Assembly (NCBI GenBank): GCA_019633425.1
Contig: WSUB01000117.1
Coordinates: 1 to 64,000, forward strand
From: Tulasnella sp. 424
Taxonomy: Eukaryota; Basidiomycota; Agaricomycetes; Cantharellales; Tulasnellaceae
DNA length: 64,000 nt
Direction: 5' to 3'
Shown piece after piece: positions 1-10,838 of this stretch. Under the pieces are notes generated by a model. It ran no database searches. It was not told the origin of the DNA and saw nothing but the letters and a program-made list of their open reading frames with translations. The position numbers and the translations under genes are program-made. Each line of letters starts with the position of its first letter. The stretch's first letter is position 1.

Positions 1-204
1 TCAAGAGGTGAGTATTATATCTTAATTCTGTGGTACATTGTGGATTCTTTAAAATATTTTTCCTTATCAGTCCATAGTAATTCGATGCATTGTTGTATAG
101 TATGAATAATATATATTAATTAAATGTAATGGGTTGAGATATAAAAACATTAGGCTACATCATTCTTCACTACTATACTGCAATGAACTGCAATGAGCCT
201 CAAT

Positions 205-356
205 AAACAGCTATGCTAATGTATATACGCTATATACACATTAGAGATAAATATGCCGCTATGAAATGCTATGTGGTGCTATGCTGCAATACATGCTATA
301 TAGCAGTTTATAGCAGTTTATAGCAGCTTATAGCAGTTTATAGCGGTTTATAGCAC
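205..356. repeat. Array of TATAGC/GCTATA short repeats at the end of a transposase gene
   Basis: Several GCTAT/GCTATA words (from about 210 to 293) are followed by five head-to-tail copies of a 10-bp unit of the form TATAGCAGTT, with single-base variants, up to about 356. GCTATA and TATAGC are reverse complements, so the two halves of the array lie in opposite orientation. Clustered short direct and inverted words next to a Tnp2 gene resemble the subterminal transposase-binding repeats of CACTA-like elements. That functional reading is inference. The array abuts the open transposase frame directly, where the missing 5' part of the gene would be expected. Confidence 0.6.
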
Positions 357-2418
357 TGACCCCTTTTCCTGATGAAGTTCTACCTCAGCGTTACCTTGAC
401 GACCCTCGCGACGTCCTCCTCACCGGCCTCACCGACGGCTTTCAGCTCTTCCGTCGTGGCAAACACACCGCGTGGCCCCTTCTCTTTATCAACAATAACC
501 TCTCACCACTCGAGCGTTACAAGGCTGGCAACTGCATCTGCACTGGCCTTATTCCGGGACCTCGCAAACCCAAGGACCATGACAGCTTCATGTTCGTTGT
601 TGTGCAGGACCTGCTTCGAGGGGCGGTTGGTGTTGATGCGTATGATGCTTTGGCCGACGAAATGTTCTGTTTGAGGGTCTTCTGTCCTTGGAAGTGCGGA
701 GATATGCCAGCAGCAGCGTCCGCATACACGGGTGGGAAACATCATGGTGCCCAGCACCCGTGCCGAATGTGTCCAATCGAAGGCATTCGAATAGCTGGGT
801 CGTCGAACCTTAGTCACTACATTCCCCTCACTCGCCCTGCCGGCTATCCACCCTCGCAGTTCACTCTAGCGACTCTCCCCCTTCGAACTCACGACCAATG
901 GATGCAGCAAGCCAAGGCAATCGATGAAGCACCCACCCAGGCCGAGCGCGGCGATCTATCCCAGCTATATGGAATCAACCACACGGCGATCACCACACGG
1001 ATCCCGGGGTTCCAACTCCCTTGGTCTGTACCTTACGAATTCTTGCATCTACTGGAAAACTCCATCAAGAACTACGTCAACCTCATCTGTGGAGACTTCA
1101 AGGATATCGGACCAGGTGTGGAGTCATATGTCATCGCCAAGCCAATATGGAAAGAGATTGGCTTGGCAACCGTTGTCAGTAACGACACGATTCCATCCGC
1201 CTTTGGTCGTCGCATCCCCGACATCGCTGAGGACCGGACGTACTTCACCGCTGAGGCATATCTAGTTTGGGCGACGATGTACTCACGTATCCTCCTCCGT
1301 GGCCGCTTTTCAAACGAACGGTATTACAAGCACTGGTGTCTGTTCATCTCCATCATTGAACGGTGCCTCGACTTCAGTTCGACTGCAGCCGAACGGAAAC
1401 AGCTCCGCGAGGATATACACAAGTGGTATTCCGAGTACGAGAAGTATGTCCACGTTCGATATCTATCTTAAGACATATACTAATAAATATTTTCATTTTT
1501 GTTGCCTTCAGGTTCTTCTACCAATACAATCCTGAACGACTCGTTACTTGTCTCTTGACGATACATGCCTGGATTCATATCCCCGACATCATCGAGAAGT
1601 CTGGTCCGCTATGGGCTTACTGGTCATGGGTCATGGAGAGATTTTGCGGCCAACTCAGCCGCGCAGTCAGCTCACGGAAGTGGCCGTACTCCTCCCTCAA
1701 TCGCCGCATACTTGAAATCGGTACGCTCCACACAATCCGACATATGTACAACCTTGAAGAACGCCTCCCCGCCTACACCACCATGTACAAGTCAAAGACC
1801 TTCCCTTCATACCGCAATGAGGCCGAGTACCCCGAAATCACCCTCCTCCACCCCCGCAAGCTTCTTGACCTTAGATCCCCCGACCTCCTCCCCCTCCGTC
1901 GGCGCATTGTGAAGTATATCATCACACAGTATGATGTCTCCGCTGCAACTGCCGATAGGAGTATCCCCGACCTCGTCGAGCAATGGGGCCGCATCAAGAT
2001 CGAGGATGCCGATATTGTCAACTCCAGCTGTGGCTATCCCCGTAAGGAGGAAACCCACCGAGATGCGTCATTTGTGCAGTATGAACTCGTTATCGATCTC
2101 CAAGCTCATCGCAGACGGGCGGATCCAGTGTTCGAGCCAACGACCTTTTTTGGCCAGCTTGAACGAGTCCTTGTCTGCCAGCTTGTACCGGTCGAAGACT
2201 TTGATGTTCCGTCTTATCCCTTGGTCCTAATGGATGTCCACATGTGCGACACCCATCAAGATCGACATGGGTTTTGGGAGTACGATAATTTCCGCTATCG
2301 CGAGATTATCAACGGTACTAGTATTAGGGCACTAGTAGGACGTATCAGGGATCGAGGTAAATGGGTGCTAGTTCAGCGGTCAGGAGCAATTGAGCACGCG
2401 TCATTTGTGGACGATTGA
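344..2418 (+). pseudogene. 5'-truncated Tnp2-like (CACTA/En-Spm superfamily) transposase
   Basis: An open frame runs 344-1443, then after a GTATGT...CAG intron (1444-1511) continues 1512-2418, about 669 codons in total. Recognisable Tnp2-type blocks occur in order: DGFQLFRRG near 430-460, IPGPRKPKDHDSF near 550-590, HPCRMC near 760-770, and IPGFQLPWSVPYEFLHLLEN near 1005-1060. After the intron come FFYQYNPERLVTC and ERFCGQLSR, typical of the DUF4218-like region that follows Tnp2 in basidiomycete elements. The frame has no plausible start. It begins inside a short-repeat array, so the N-terminal part of the transposase is missing. The rest of the frame has no internal stop, so truncation looks recent. 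No terminal inverted repeats or target-site duplication were identified. An unseen upstream exon to the left of the window is the main alternative. Confidence 0.72.
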
Positions 2419-3936
2419 TGTACCAGTTAGTGATAGTTTTGTAGAATATCTCTTTGAGTAATTTTCCCCCTTGCGGACTGGATTTTTTTATACTCGCTCG
2501 AATCCCTCGACTCAACCGACGAGAGTTGTTGAACTCGACCCGGAATTTATATTAACAGTCCCACCTAGATTCGGGAGAAAAATCCGACAATGGAGCAAAA
2601 AGTTTCCGGTCGTGGGTCTCACAGTGCGCGCCTTGCACGTACCACCCTTCCACCGAAGGCTGAAACCCTACCTCAGAATATGGGACTTTCTGGGGGCTTC
2701 CTGGGGCTCTTAGAGCTTCATAAAGGTGATCAAAAGAATGAGACCGGGCTAATACCCCAAATAGGGACCACTGAAAGGATCGTAGATAACAGTGGCTATG
2801 TCCGTAAGCACCGTTTACCTTCCAAGCGCGTCACTGCCAGCGTGTTTCGAAAGAGATGGCTGGTTAGAGCTCCAGAACCTCTGTATATGCGTCTAGCTGT
2901 ACCATCCTTTTCTCTGAAACGGGTGGCATCGGTATTTGACCTAATTCGAGCCCAAGAGTGTTGGTGCTGTCGGAGGTTGGCAGTTTTCCTAATTTTTTAC
3001 CTTTATTAACCTATTAGCTTTGCACATAGCTGCTCCTCATAGTCGCAAATTTTTTCCGAAAAAAAGGGGGGGTGGGTTCAGGTATATTCGCTGAACTAAG
3101 ATGGAGCGGGAGTCGCTCACTATCATTTCTTGGTAGCGACGCAAATCCATAACTACGGGGCATGTCCACACCGGTCGATCTGTTGCACACTGCGAGTCTA
3201 TACACTATGGAAAAATTTAATTCTATAGGTCATGTACTTTGCTGAAAGCCTGAAGGTTGTCTCTCGTGCACAAAGATCGTCCGAAGGAGCCTTGGCTCTC
3301 GGGCTCGGTTGCCTCATCAGCTCTAGTAATCTAAATAATTTGAAGCGTCGGGCGATATCACAATCAGAACCTTCAGGAGCTTATCTCTATGCGTATTTGC
3401 TAGAAGTAGGGTTCCGCAACGCTGACCGTATAGCAGTGACGCGCCTAGCGGTTCCTGTCAATTATCATTTTTGCGGCTTTCTCGCAGAGACCACTTAGTC
3501 TACCGCCTTTCCGCGAGCAATTCAATGATAGTCCCCATACCTTGAGTACTCGGGTACTTAGTCAAACCACCCGAACGAGGATTCGAAAACGTGGTTAATC
3601 TCTCGGGTGGTGAGAATGACACCAGTGACCAGGCCGCAAAATTAAGGAATGAGGCGCGTATTCAGTATCTTCATCTAGATAGCTTGTGCATCACGGGAAG
3701 CTCTTTATTGTTCACGAGAGTACATTTGGAAACAACGTCTGAATGATCAGAGGCAAATCGCCGGATTCAGCGGTAAAAGTAAAAGGAAGGCGGATGCAAA
3801 ACAGGTTGAGGGGGTTTGTGAGGAAGGGAAATGCGAGAGACTGGGGCAGGGCGCCACAAGTGAACGGATTGGTTGTTGTCTAAGATGGTACCGGTCCGGT
3901 GGGGATGGCCTCGGAGTGCGCCGTACTCAGCGAACC
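2419..3936. other. Intergenic DNA between transposase remnant and kinase-TPR gene
   Basis: No convincing gene is visible. The one longer open frame (2590-3009) overlaps the dispersed repeat at 2635-2850, and its translated similarity to the second repeat copy follows from DNA identity. The stretch 3050-3075 holds short A and G runs. The remainder, including 3240-3900, shows nothing recognisable. Confidence 0.5.
2635..2850 (+). repeat. Dispersed repeat, copy A (inverted partner at about 6775-6995)
   Basis: About 210 bp match the reverse complement of 6775-6995. The shared core runs from CTTCCTGGGGCTCTTAGAGC through GAGACCGGGCTAATACCCC to GGCTATGTCCGTAA. Over the core the two copies differ at only a handful of positions; identity falls off on both sides. 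No tRNA-like or rRNA-like identity was recognised. The copies face each other across the kinase-TPR gene. The repeat may be a short non-autonomous element or the end of a larger one. Confidence 0.7.
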
Positions 3937-6584
3937 CTAGGACATAAATAGTGGCTCTGTTGACAGTTTCTCCGCTTCAACGACTTCCTCCATAAGCTGT
4001 TTCGAGAATCTCTTGGCCCAGCTATAACCAATCCGTTCCGAGATTATCGAAGCCTCCGTAATCAAGGTCTTTGCTTCAGTATACCGAGCTTGGCTGACCC
4101 GGATTTGGCCGAGCCGCAACGAGGAGTTCACTCTGCCCGCGTCATTCCCGATACTCTCGTAGATGGCCAGCGTTTGGGTGTACGACGCCTCTGCTTCGAC
4201 GAGCTTGGACCGTGCACGCTGGACGTGCCCAAGCGCAAACAATGCGTTCGCGCGGCCAAGGTTAACCCCGATGCTCTCGTAGACGGCCAACGCTTGGGTA
4301 TACGACGCCTCTGCTTCGACGTACTTGGACCGCGCTCGCTGGACATGCCCAAGCCCACACAATGCGTTCGCTCGGCCCCGGTCACCTCCGATGCTCGCAT
4401 AGATGACCAACGCTTGGGTGTACGATGCCTCTGCCTCGACGTACTTGGACCGCTCTCGCTGGACGTCCCCAAGCCCACGCAATGCGTTCGCTCGACCCAG
4501 GTCATCCCCAATGCTCTCGTAGGTGGCCAACGCTTGGGTGTATGACGCCTCTGCTTCGGTGGACTTGGACCGCGCTCGCTGGACATGCCCAAGCCCACAC
4601 AATGCGTTCGCTCGGCCTCGGTCACCTCCGATGCTCTCGTATATGGCCAGCGCGTTGGTGTAAGACGCCTCTGCTTCGATATACTTGGACCGCTCTCGCT
4701 GGACGTCCCCAAGCCCCCGCCATGCGTTCGCTCGGCCCAGGTCACTCCCGATGCTCTCGTAGACGGCCAGCGCTTTGGTGTACGACGCCTCTGCTTCGAC
4801 GTACTTGGACCGCGCTCGCTGGACGTCCCCAAGCCCACGCAATGCGTTCGCTCGGCACCAGTCATACCCAATACTCTCACAGATGGCCAGCGCTTGGGTA
4901 TAAGCGGCCTCTGCTTCCATATATTTCGACCGCGCTCGGTCATTCTCTGCTAGTTGGACTACTATCCTTGCTTCCGTCGTTCGATCGCCAGTCAACCGAG
5001 CCATGGTCAGGCCCTGATTATATGCCTTCGAGGCTTCGTCGTATCTGTGTTGCAAACTATGCATTGTCCCGACTTGTAGTAAGAGGACAGCGGACCGAAT
5101 ATTGGTTTCATCCCCACTTTTCACCACCGGTATACTCCATGGCTATTTCAAACGAACCTCATCACCTGAGTATTACTTGGGTAGTATCCCACCTACCATC
5201 AACCAAAGGGCTTGCCTACATCCTGTTATAGACGGTCGTTCCTTGGGGTCGGGCTTCCAACATTTCTGCATCATGCTGCATAGGGGGTAGATTTGCGAGA
5301 GTTGCATATGATCACGGATCAATGGCAGTCGGCCTTCGATTATTTTCATAGTTATACCCAACTCCCCTGTGGCTTCAGCAAAGGGGTAACAGTCCGTGAT
5401 GGCCTGAGACGAGGCGGGTAAGTAGGGGTTGAGATATCACCATGTTTCAACGGACTCGCAAGCTCACCTCCCAAGCAACCCATCCCAGCGCCCAAATGTC
5501 GGTCGCCAGGTCTAGCGACTCTCCTTTCAGAACCTCGGGTGGTGACCAGCGAAGCGAGCAGGTCGGACCTGTCAACGTCAATGCGGTATCGGAAGTAGTA
5601 ATCTTTAACTGCGGAAAGTCCTTGTTTTCAACAGGCTGCTGGCATGCTGAAGCCGCTGGTCGAGTCGCTGGAGTGGCGCTGGCTTCTGGTGCCCATCGAA
5701 TGACGCGAGCCGAGCCGAAGTCGGTGATGACAGCGCGATTGGACGAATTGACAAGGATGTTTAACTGAGTAATGGTCGATGTAAGGAGATATCTGAGGAA
5801 TGGCGTGTCACGAGACTGACCGATTTGAGGTCGCCGTGGCAGATGGGAGGTTGACGGGTGTGAAGGTATTCTAGTCCAAGCGCAACATCCAGAATCTAAT
5901 GCGCAGTGAAGGTCAGCTCTGCATCCAATTCTTCCGGTGTTCATGACGCACCAGCGACACGCGTTCGGGGATCTCCCAAGAGCCGGAACGAAGGAACCCC
6001 CGAAGGTTGCCGTTCTCCTCCCATGGGAACACCAACCAGGCAGTGCGATTCTCGATGTCCTCCACAAACCCAATTATCTCTACAATATTGGGGTGAGAGA
6101 GCCTGTCCAATACACGCAACTCGTTGACAAATATCTGGAGAGGATTGAGTCAGGTCGAGCGGCGTCACCGGGCGCGAGGACTTACGCGGAGGAATTTTTC
6201 TTCAGTCATATCGCCATTCAAGACGAATCGCAGCTTCTTCACGGCTACTCTTTTTCCTTCTCGACCACCGCCGGCCCGGACGAACGTTGCCACCAGGACA
6301 TCACCGTAAGCACCACCGTCTTGCGAACCTTTTCCGATGAACTCGATTTCGGCTACGGATATCCGTCTCCGCGATAGAGTGGCCAGGAGGTCTAGCTGAA
6401 ACGAGAGAACGAGGGGAAATATCAGCCAGACTCATACTAATGCCTGAGCATTGCTCACGGCAGACGACTTGGTTCTCTTGGTGCATGACGAGGCTTCGCC
6501 TCTAACTTCCACCTGCAGGGCATCCATGCCTTCCGTCAAGCTGTCGAATTCCGCACCGAGCGTCGGAAAACGAGGATTTGACAT
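3937..6584 (-). CDS. Protein kinase with C-terminal tetratricopeptide repeats
   Basis: Predicted exons on the minus strand are 6584-6438, 6395-6186, 6134-5952, 5895-5821, 5764-5468, 5403-5177 and 5116-3937, giving 772 residues with all phases agreeing. Residues ~1-60 are a short N-terminal region. A kinase domain covers ~60-375: a glycine-rich loop (GKGSQDGGAYGDV), the VAVKK lysine, catalytic loop HGDLKSLNIL (HRD changed to HGD, common in fungal TKL-like kinases), DFGSA, WSPPE in place of APE, and a terminal KERPS motif. Residues ~380-760 form kinesin-light-chain-type TPRs of 40 residues each. The kinase is probably active because Lys, Asp and the DFG Asp are present. The TPRs presumably bind a partner. 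No NB-ARC domain or signal peptide is seen. The substrate is unknown. The gene is flanked by inverted dispersed repeats. Confidence 0.82.
4130..4915 (-). repeat. 120-bp tandem coding repeats in the TPR region
   Basis: Six to seven 120-bp units, each encoding one 40-residue TPR (EAEASYTxALAxYESIG), are very similar at the DNA level, including synonymous positions. This is visible as the recurrent phrase GCGTTCGCTCGGCC on the plus strand at about 4248, 4368, 4608 and 4728. Such identity suggests recent unit duplication or gene conversion, so copy number may vary between strains. Confidence 0.85.
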
Positions 6585-6774
6585 GTCGACACACTTGCAA
6601 GTTGAGAGGTGGCAAGGGGACAGGGAGAACGGTCAAGAGGGGCTGGGGACCGGTTATTACTCAGGGTCGTGCGTGTCTTGTGCCAATGAGATTCCGCCTG
6701 GTCGAGGCTCTCACGAAGTCATGTACTGATGGATAAGATAACGAACTCCCATTCGAGGTTAGTAGTCTTTTCCG

Positions 6775-6995
6775 AATGAGTTCACCCTCGCGCTTGTCTG
6801 TACCGCCTCGGGGGGTAAACGGTTACGGACATAGCCATTGTTATCTCCGATCCTTTCAGTGGTGCCCATTTGGGGTATTAGCCCGGTCTCATTCTTTTGA
6901 TCACCTTTGTGAAGCTCTAAGAGCCCCAGGAAGCCCTCAGAAAGGCCTATATTCTGAAACCTGTGGTGGGGTTTCGGCGTTGGGTGGAAGGTGGT
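6775..6995 (-). repeat. Dispersed repeat, copy B (inverted partner of 2635-2850)
   Basis: The reverse complement of this segment matches copy A over about 210 bp, with the same core order: GGGCTTCCTGGGGCTC, GAGACCGGGCTAATACCCC, GGCTATGTCCGTAA. A minus-strand open frame through it has no independent support as a gene. Confidence 0.7.
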
Positions 6996-8161
6996 CCGTA
7001 CGACGCGTGGAGTTTGACCTTGGACTCTGTACTCACCTGCACCGGAGTTGGTACCCCCATAACCGTCTGTATTATTAATGGTAATGGTCGACTTTACCAT
7101 GGTCCGATCATAACGAACAGAGCCTCTTTCGACATTAACGCCGCCCAGGCTATAGAAACAGGCGGTGTTCGGACGTCGTATTGGTTCTCTTGATCGGGCC
7201 ACTGGAGTAATGAGTGACGGATAAGCGAAGATATTGTTGGTCGGCTAGGCCGATGTTCAAGTTGCTCTGGTCGAAGAACGCTAGGGCGGCCGAGGGCCGG
7301 GGCGAGCCGGGCGAGGCCATTCGAGGAAACAGAGTAGATTCGAGAAAGAAATCTCAACGATCATTGCAAGCGACATTGAATCCGCGTTAACGTCCGAGAT
7401 ACCGACAGAGGAAAGCTTGACGGTTGGTCGGCGGAAACAGGGGGACTTTTGCCTCCATTGATGCGTATATAGGAACCTTTCCTGACCCAATCCCCAGCTC
7501 CCCATCACTGCGTCACAAATCCTCTCAGTGCGTCCCGGAGCCTTTGCTGGTGTGGTTGAGAAAGTTGCAACTGGGCGAACAGCCGACGTTCAGGCAAAGG
7601 AACACGAAGATGCTCGTGATTCTGCTGTTTTAGGTGTAATCTCCTAATTATAAAACGTGTAGAGTTACTGGGGGACGTGTAATAGTGTTAGGGAGTGGGA
7701 TGGGCTTAGCCGTCGTCGGAGAAAGGAAGCCCCGGTCGTCCGGCACTACTGCATTATAGCTAGAGAGAGAGAGACCACGACGTCGTCGACATGCTTTAGC
7801 CGCCGCATCACCTGACCATTCTTCCCTCGACGCTCAAGCAGTTGCTGTGAGATTTTACTGGACGCCTATACGGAGGTTTATCGAGTTAATTGAGGAATTC
7901 GGGGACAATATTTCGTGCCGCCTCGTATCTCGTCCCCTCTATCGAGCTCGAGCGTTCAATGGCACTTTGTGAGGAAGACTTAGCTCAGGGTGATGGGCTA
8001 TTTTTAGGGTGAGGTTTACTATGATGTCACGTTATCATTTGTTGGTCTTTCGACGGCGACGCGCCTCGTCAATTGAATATGATCGGCAGTGGACGATGTA
8101 CGCCCGGACCCAAGTACCGTGATGGTCTTTGTCCGGCTACGTAGTCAAGGAGTAGGGCTGG
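6996..8161. other. Intergenic DNA upstream of the 8.3-kb coiled-coil gene
   Basis: Only short overlapping open frames on both strands are present, and none carries a recognisable domain. A short (GA)n run occurs near 7760-7772. Nothing else supportable was seen. Confidence 0.5.
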
Positions 8162-8172
8162 TATATATAAAG
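8162..8172 (+). promoter_or_regulatory. TATA box of the coiled-coil gene
   Basis: TATATATAAAG lies about 150 bp upstream of the ATG at 8324, with a CT-rich stretch (8190-8290) between them, the usual layout of a basidiomycete promoter. Confidence 0.55.
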
Positions 8173-8323
8173 CTGGTCTCGACCTCGTCTTCCTCCCAAC
8201 CTTTGACGTTCCAGCACCGAGCACTCTTGCCCTCGCCCTCGTCTCCCTGCCTCCACCCCTCCTTCCCTCGCTCCCACTCTGAACTTGTCTTCCTCTCGAA
8301 CTACGAGCTCTTCACCGATCGCC

Positions 8324-9601
8324 ATGCTCTTCCACGGGTTTCCAAGCTTCTCCGCCAACAAGTCCGCCGCTCGTACCTCCGCATTGCAGTCTGAACCTGC
8401 TCAACCCACTCCAACCCCTTCCAGAAAGCCCTCGAGGCTTCAAAAGGTGCTTCAAGCACTTCGCCTGTCTCGTTCGCATTCAAAGGTGATTTCGGCACCA
8501 CGCCTGGTCGTTTGAACCGTTTTAGGTGACGTTGCTGATGCTCTCGAGCCAGGTTGAAGAACAATATGAACAACCTCAAGTCGTCAAAACGTCTCCCGTG
8601 CTTTCTCAGGTCTGTAGCGACGCGGTATGAGTGACCTTGTCTTGTTTTCGACTCACCAACCCCTTTCCCCTCGTCGTTTAGCGTGCAACGCGTCAAGCCA
8701 CCGGTCGCTCCACCCCTGCTCAACTCTCGGCCGCCTCGACACCATATTCTTTCCCCAGTTCGACATTCTCGACCACCGGTCCTCCTCAGCTCACCCTGCC
8801 GCAGTCGACTGCGACGACACCCGCCACCACCTACCAAAATACTCCCGTCGCTTCCGCGTCCAACTCCCCCTTCATCGCCACTGATCCCGCGGCCTCCAAG
8901 AGGATTGTCGATCTAGAATCCACCGTCTCTCGGCTCAACCAAGATTATGTCTGTCAAACTGGCGAAACGAACGAGCTTCTCAACAACAAGCTCTTCGGCC
9001 AAATGATCGCCTTGGTCGAAGAGCGCGACGGTGACAAAGCAGCGCGAAAGCTGGCCGAAGATCGATTGCGGAGGTGGCGACTAATCACGCGAAGACGGAG
9101 GAGGTCCTTCTCAAGGAACGCGAGCAGCGTCGGAAAGTGAAGAGCGCGAGGAGCCGAGCCTACTACGCTCTAGAGAAGGAGAACACCGATCTACAAGCCG
9201 CTCTACTCGACGTACAAGCCAAAACCGACTTCCTCCAGGTCGAAGCACTCCAAAAGGCACTCGTACGACTTGGTATCGTCGACCCTAACGACCAACAGTA
9301 CCTGCTGGCATACCCCGTGTGCGGGGACTGTATCGGCCCGTTCTTGAATGCAGTCTGCACGGCGGCTCGACAAGGGACCTGGACCAACCCGAATGGAGGA
9401 CCGGAGCCTGAGATGGCAACAGCAGCTCGTCAAACCTTCGAAGCGCCATGTGATGAGGGTGGTTGTTCGGAGCTGGTCTCCGACAGCCGCGCCAGGGCAC
9501 GATCCAAGGCTCCGGCTCCGACAGAGTGGCTCAAGGGCGGGTCAACCCGCACTCTTAGGTTTGTGCCGCTTCCTCAGATACATCTTCTTCACGACACCTG
9601 A
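8324..9601 (+). pseudogene. Coiled-coil protein of unknown function, apparent -1 frameshift
   Basis: I do not recognise the family. Predicted exons are 8324-8485, 8553-8609 and 8682 onward, with good GT-AG borders and consistent phase. The first exon encodes a Ser/Pro/Lys-rich N-terminus and exon 3 starts with a Ser/Thr/Pro-rich stretch. A heptad-patterned coiled coil follows (from about KRIVDLESTVSRLNQ). At about 9071 the frame must shift by one base: the upstream frame loses coding character while the overlapping frame continues the coil with EVATNHAKTEEVLLKERE. The coil then runs through a basic KSARSRAYYALEKEN segment to a Cys-containing C-terminus ending at 9601. Total length would be roughly 380 residues. 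No GT-AG intron fits the shift. It is either a sequencing or assembly base loss or a recent inactivating deletion. A final intron near 9557 is possible. Confidence 0.55.
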
Positions 9602-10838
9602 CTGCGAACTCTCTCAGCTCTGTCTATGGACTTGCTTAACCTATTCACCTCACTTTATATACCCCAACGGACTCGGTTTGTATTTCCCTTTTGCTTTGGT
9701 TCCCTCGTTCCGGCCACCCGGTTCGGTCTTCCTGTTCAATATCCCTCCATAGACTTGTTGTTTCCCATTATCGACTCTGATGTATTGTTTCCTTCACCTG
9801 GCTTTGTATCCCGTTTATTCTCATTCCTTATTCACTCATTCTATTTATTTTTCAAACGATTTGGCGGGTTTCTTGTTTCGAATATTATTCTGTTTCCGAG
9901 TCTTTGCTTCCCGCAACGGGCAGCTCGCACAAGTCCTGCAGCTGCGATTCAGGAGGAAACGCGTGCGCTTCGGTCTTCGACGGTTGTTTCCCGCGAATCT
10001 GGGTGACTTGAAGCTAATGAGGCAGCGCTTGATCCGGTGGCAGCCCGTTGGGCAAGGCTATCAGAGCGTATATCACGTATCTGTCCGACTGAGAATCCGA
10101 ACAGGTCAAGGTAATGGCTCCTCTAATATATGTGATTGCGGTTATCATCGCACTAGATTCCGTGAAATTCCAAATATAACGATACAGGCCTTTCAACGGT
10201 CCATCGAAACGAAAACTTCAAAGTCTGCTAAGCGTCCTGCCAGGGAGACAGTGCCGTCTTTATGCGAACGGCCCAAGGACTTGGTCGATTAGGCTCGTTG
10301 GAGATGGCGAGGCACGATACGAGCTTCCTAGTTATCAGGAACCGCTTTACCTAGAGTAGACTGACTGTAGGTCACGCTCGAAGCCACACCGTCGGAGGCC
10401 ACTCATCAGCAAGTTCGAGAATTCTGTCGCAGGTATTCCAAGACTGCAGTGAGGTGCACATGTATAGGAGCACCAGACCCACTACGCTGAGCGTAGCTGC
10501 CCTTCTTTAAGAGACGGTGGATACGACCACCACTGAACTCGACCACGTCGGTCCGGAGTTTCGGCTGATCTGAATCCTGACGGCTGCGTCGGGTTGGCGT
10601 TGTGTGAACGGTTAACCATAAGAAGGACGCTGAGACCTGTCGAAAACCCCCGGACGTGTCACGCGGGAGCGCACTTGCTCAGCACTTCTTTCACCTGGAA
10701 GGGGGCATAACCCTTCGAATTAGCCAATGATCAATCCATTTACATTCATTTCATAGCGATTGACGGGGAAACGTGAAAGCGCGTTGGAAAGGAAGAGAGC
10801 GGGGCCGGATGATGAATAGCAGTACAACGACAAAGAGC
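9602..10838. other. Intergenic DNA 3' of both neighbouring genes
   Basis: The segment lies between the convergent coiled-coil and Argonaute-1 genes. It begins with T/C-rich sequence (9620-9900). Open frames here are short and have no recognisable motif. Nothing supportable was seen at 10000-10800. Confidence 0.5.

Noticed and set aside
2590..3009. 139-codon open frame on the plus strand
   Set aside because: Its similarity to a frame at 6759-7202 comes from the shared DNA repeat; no domain, introns or codon signature support a gene.
4090..5231. Long open frames opposite the TPR region on the plus strand
   Set aside because: They are antisense shadows of the repetitive TPR coding sequence and carry only its periodicity.
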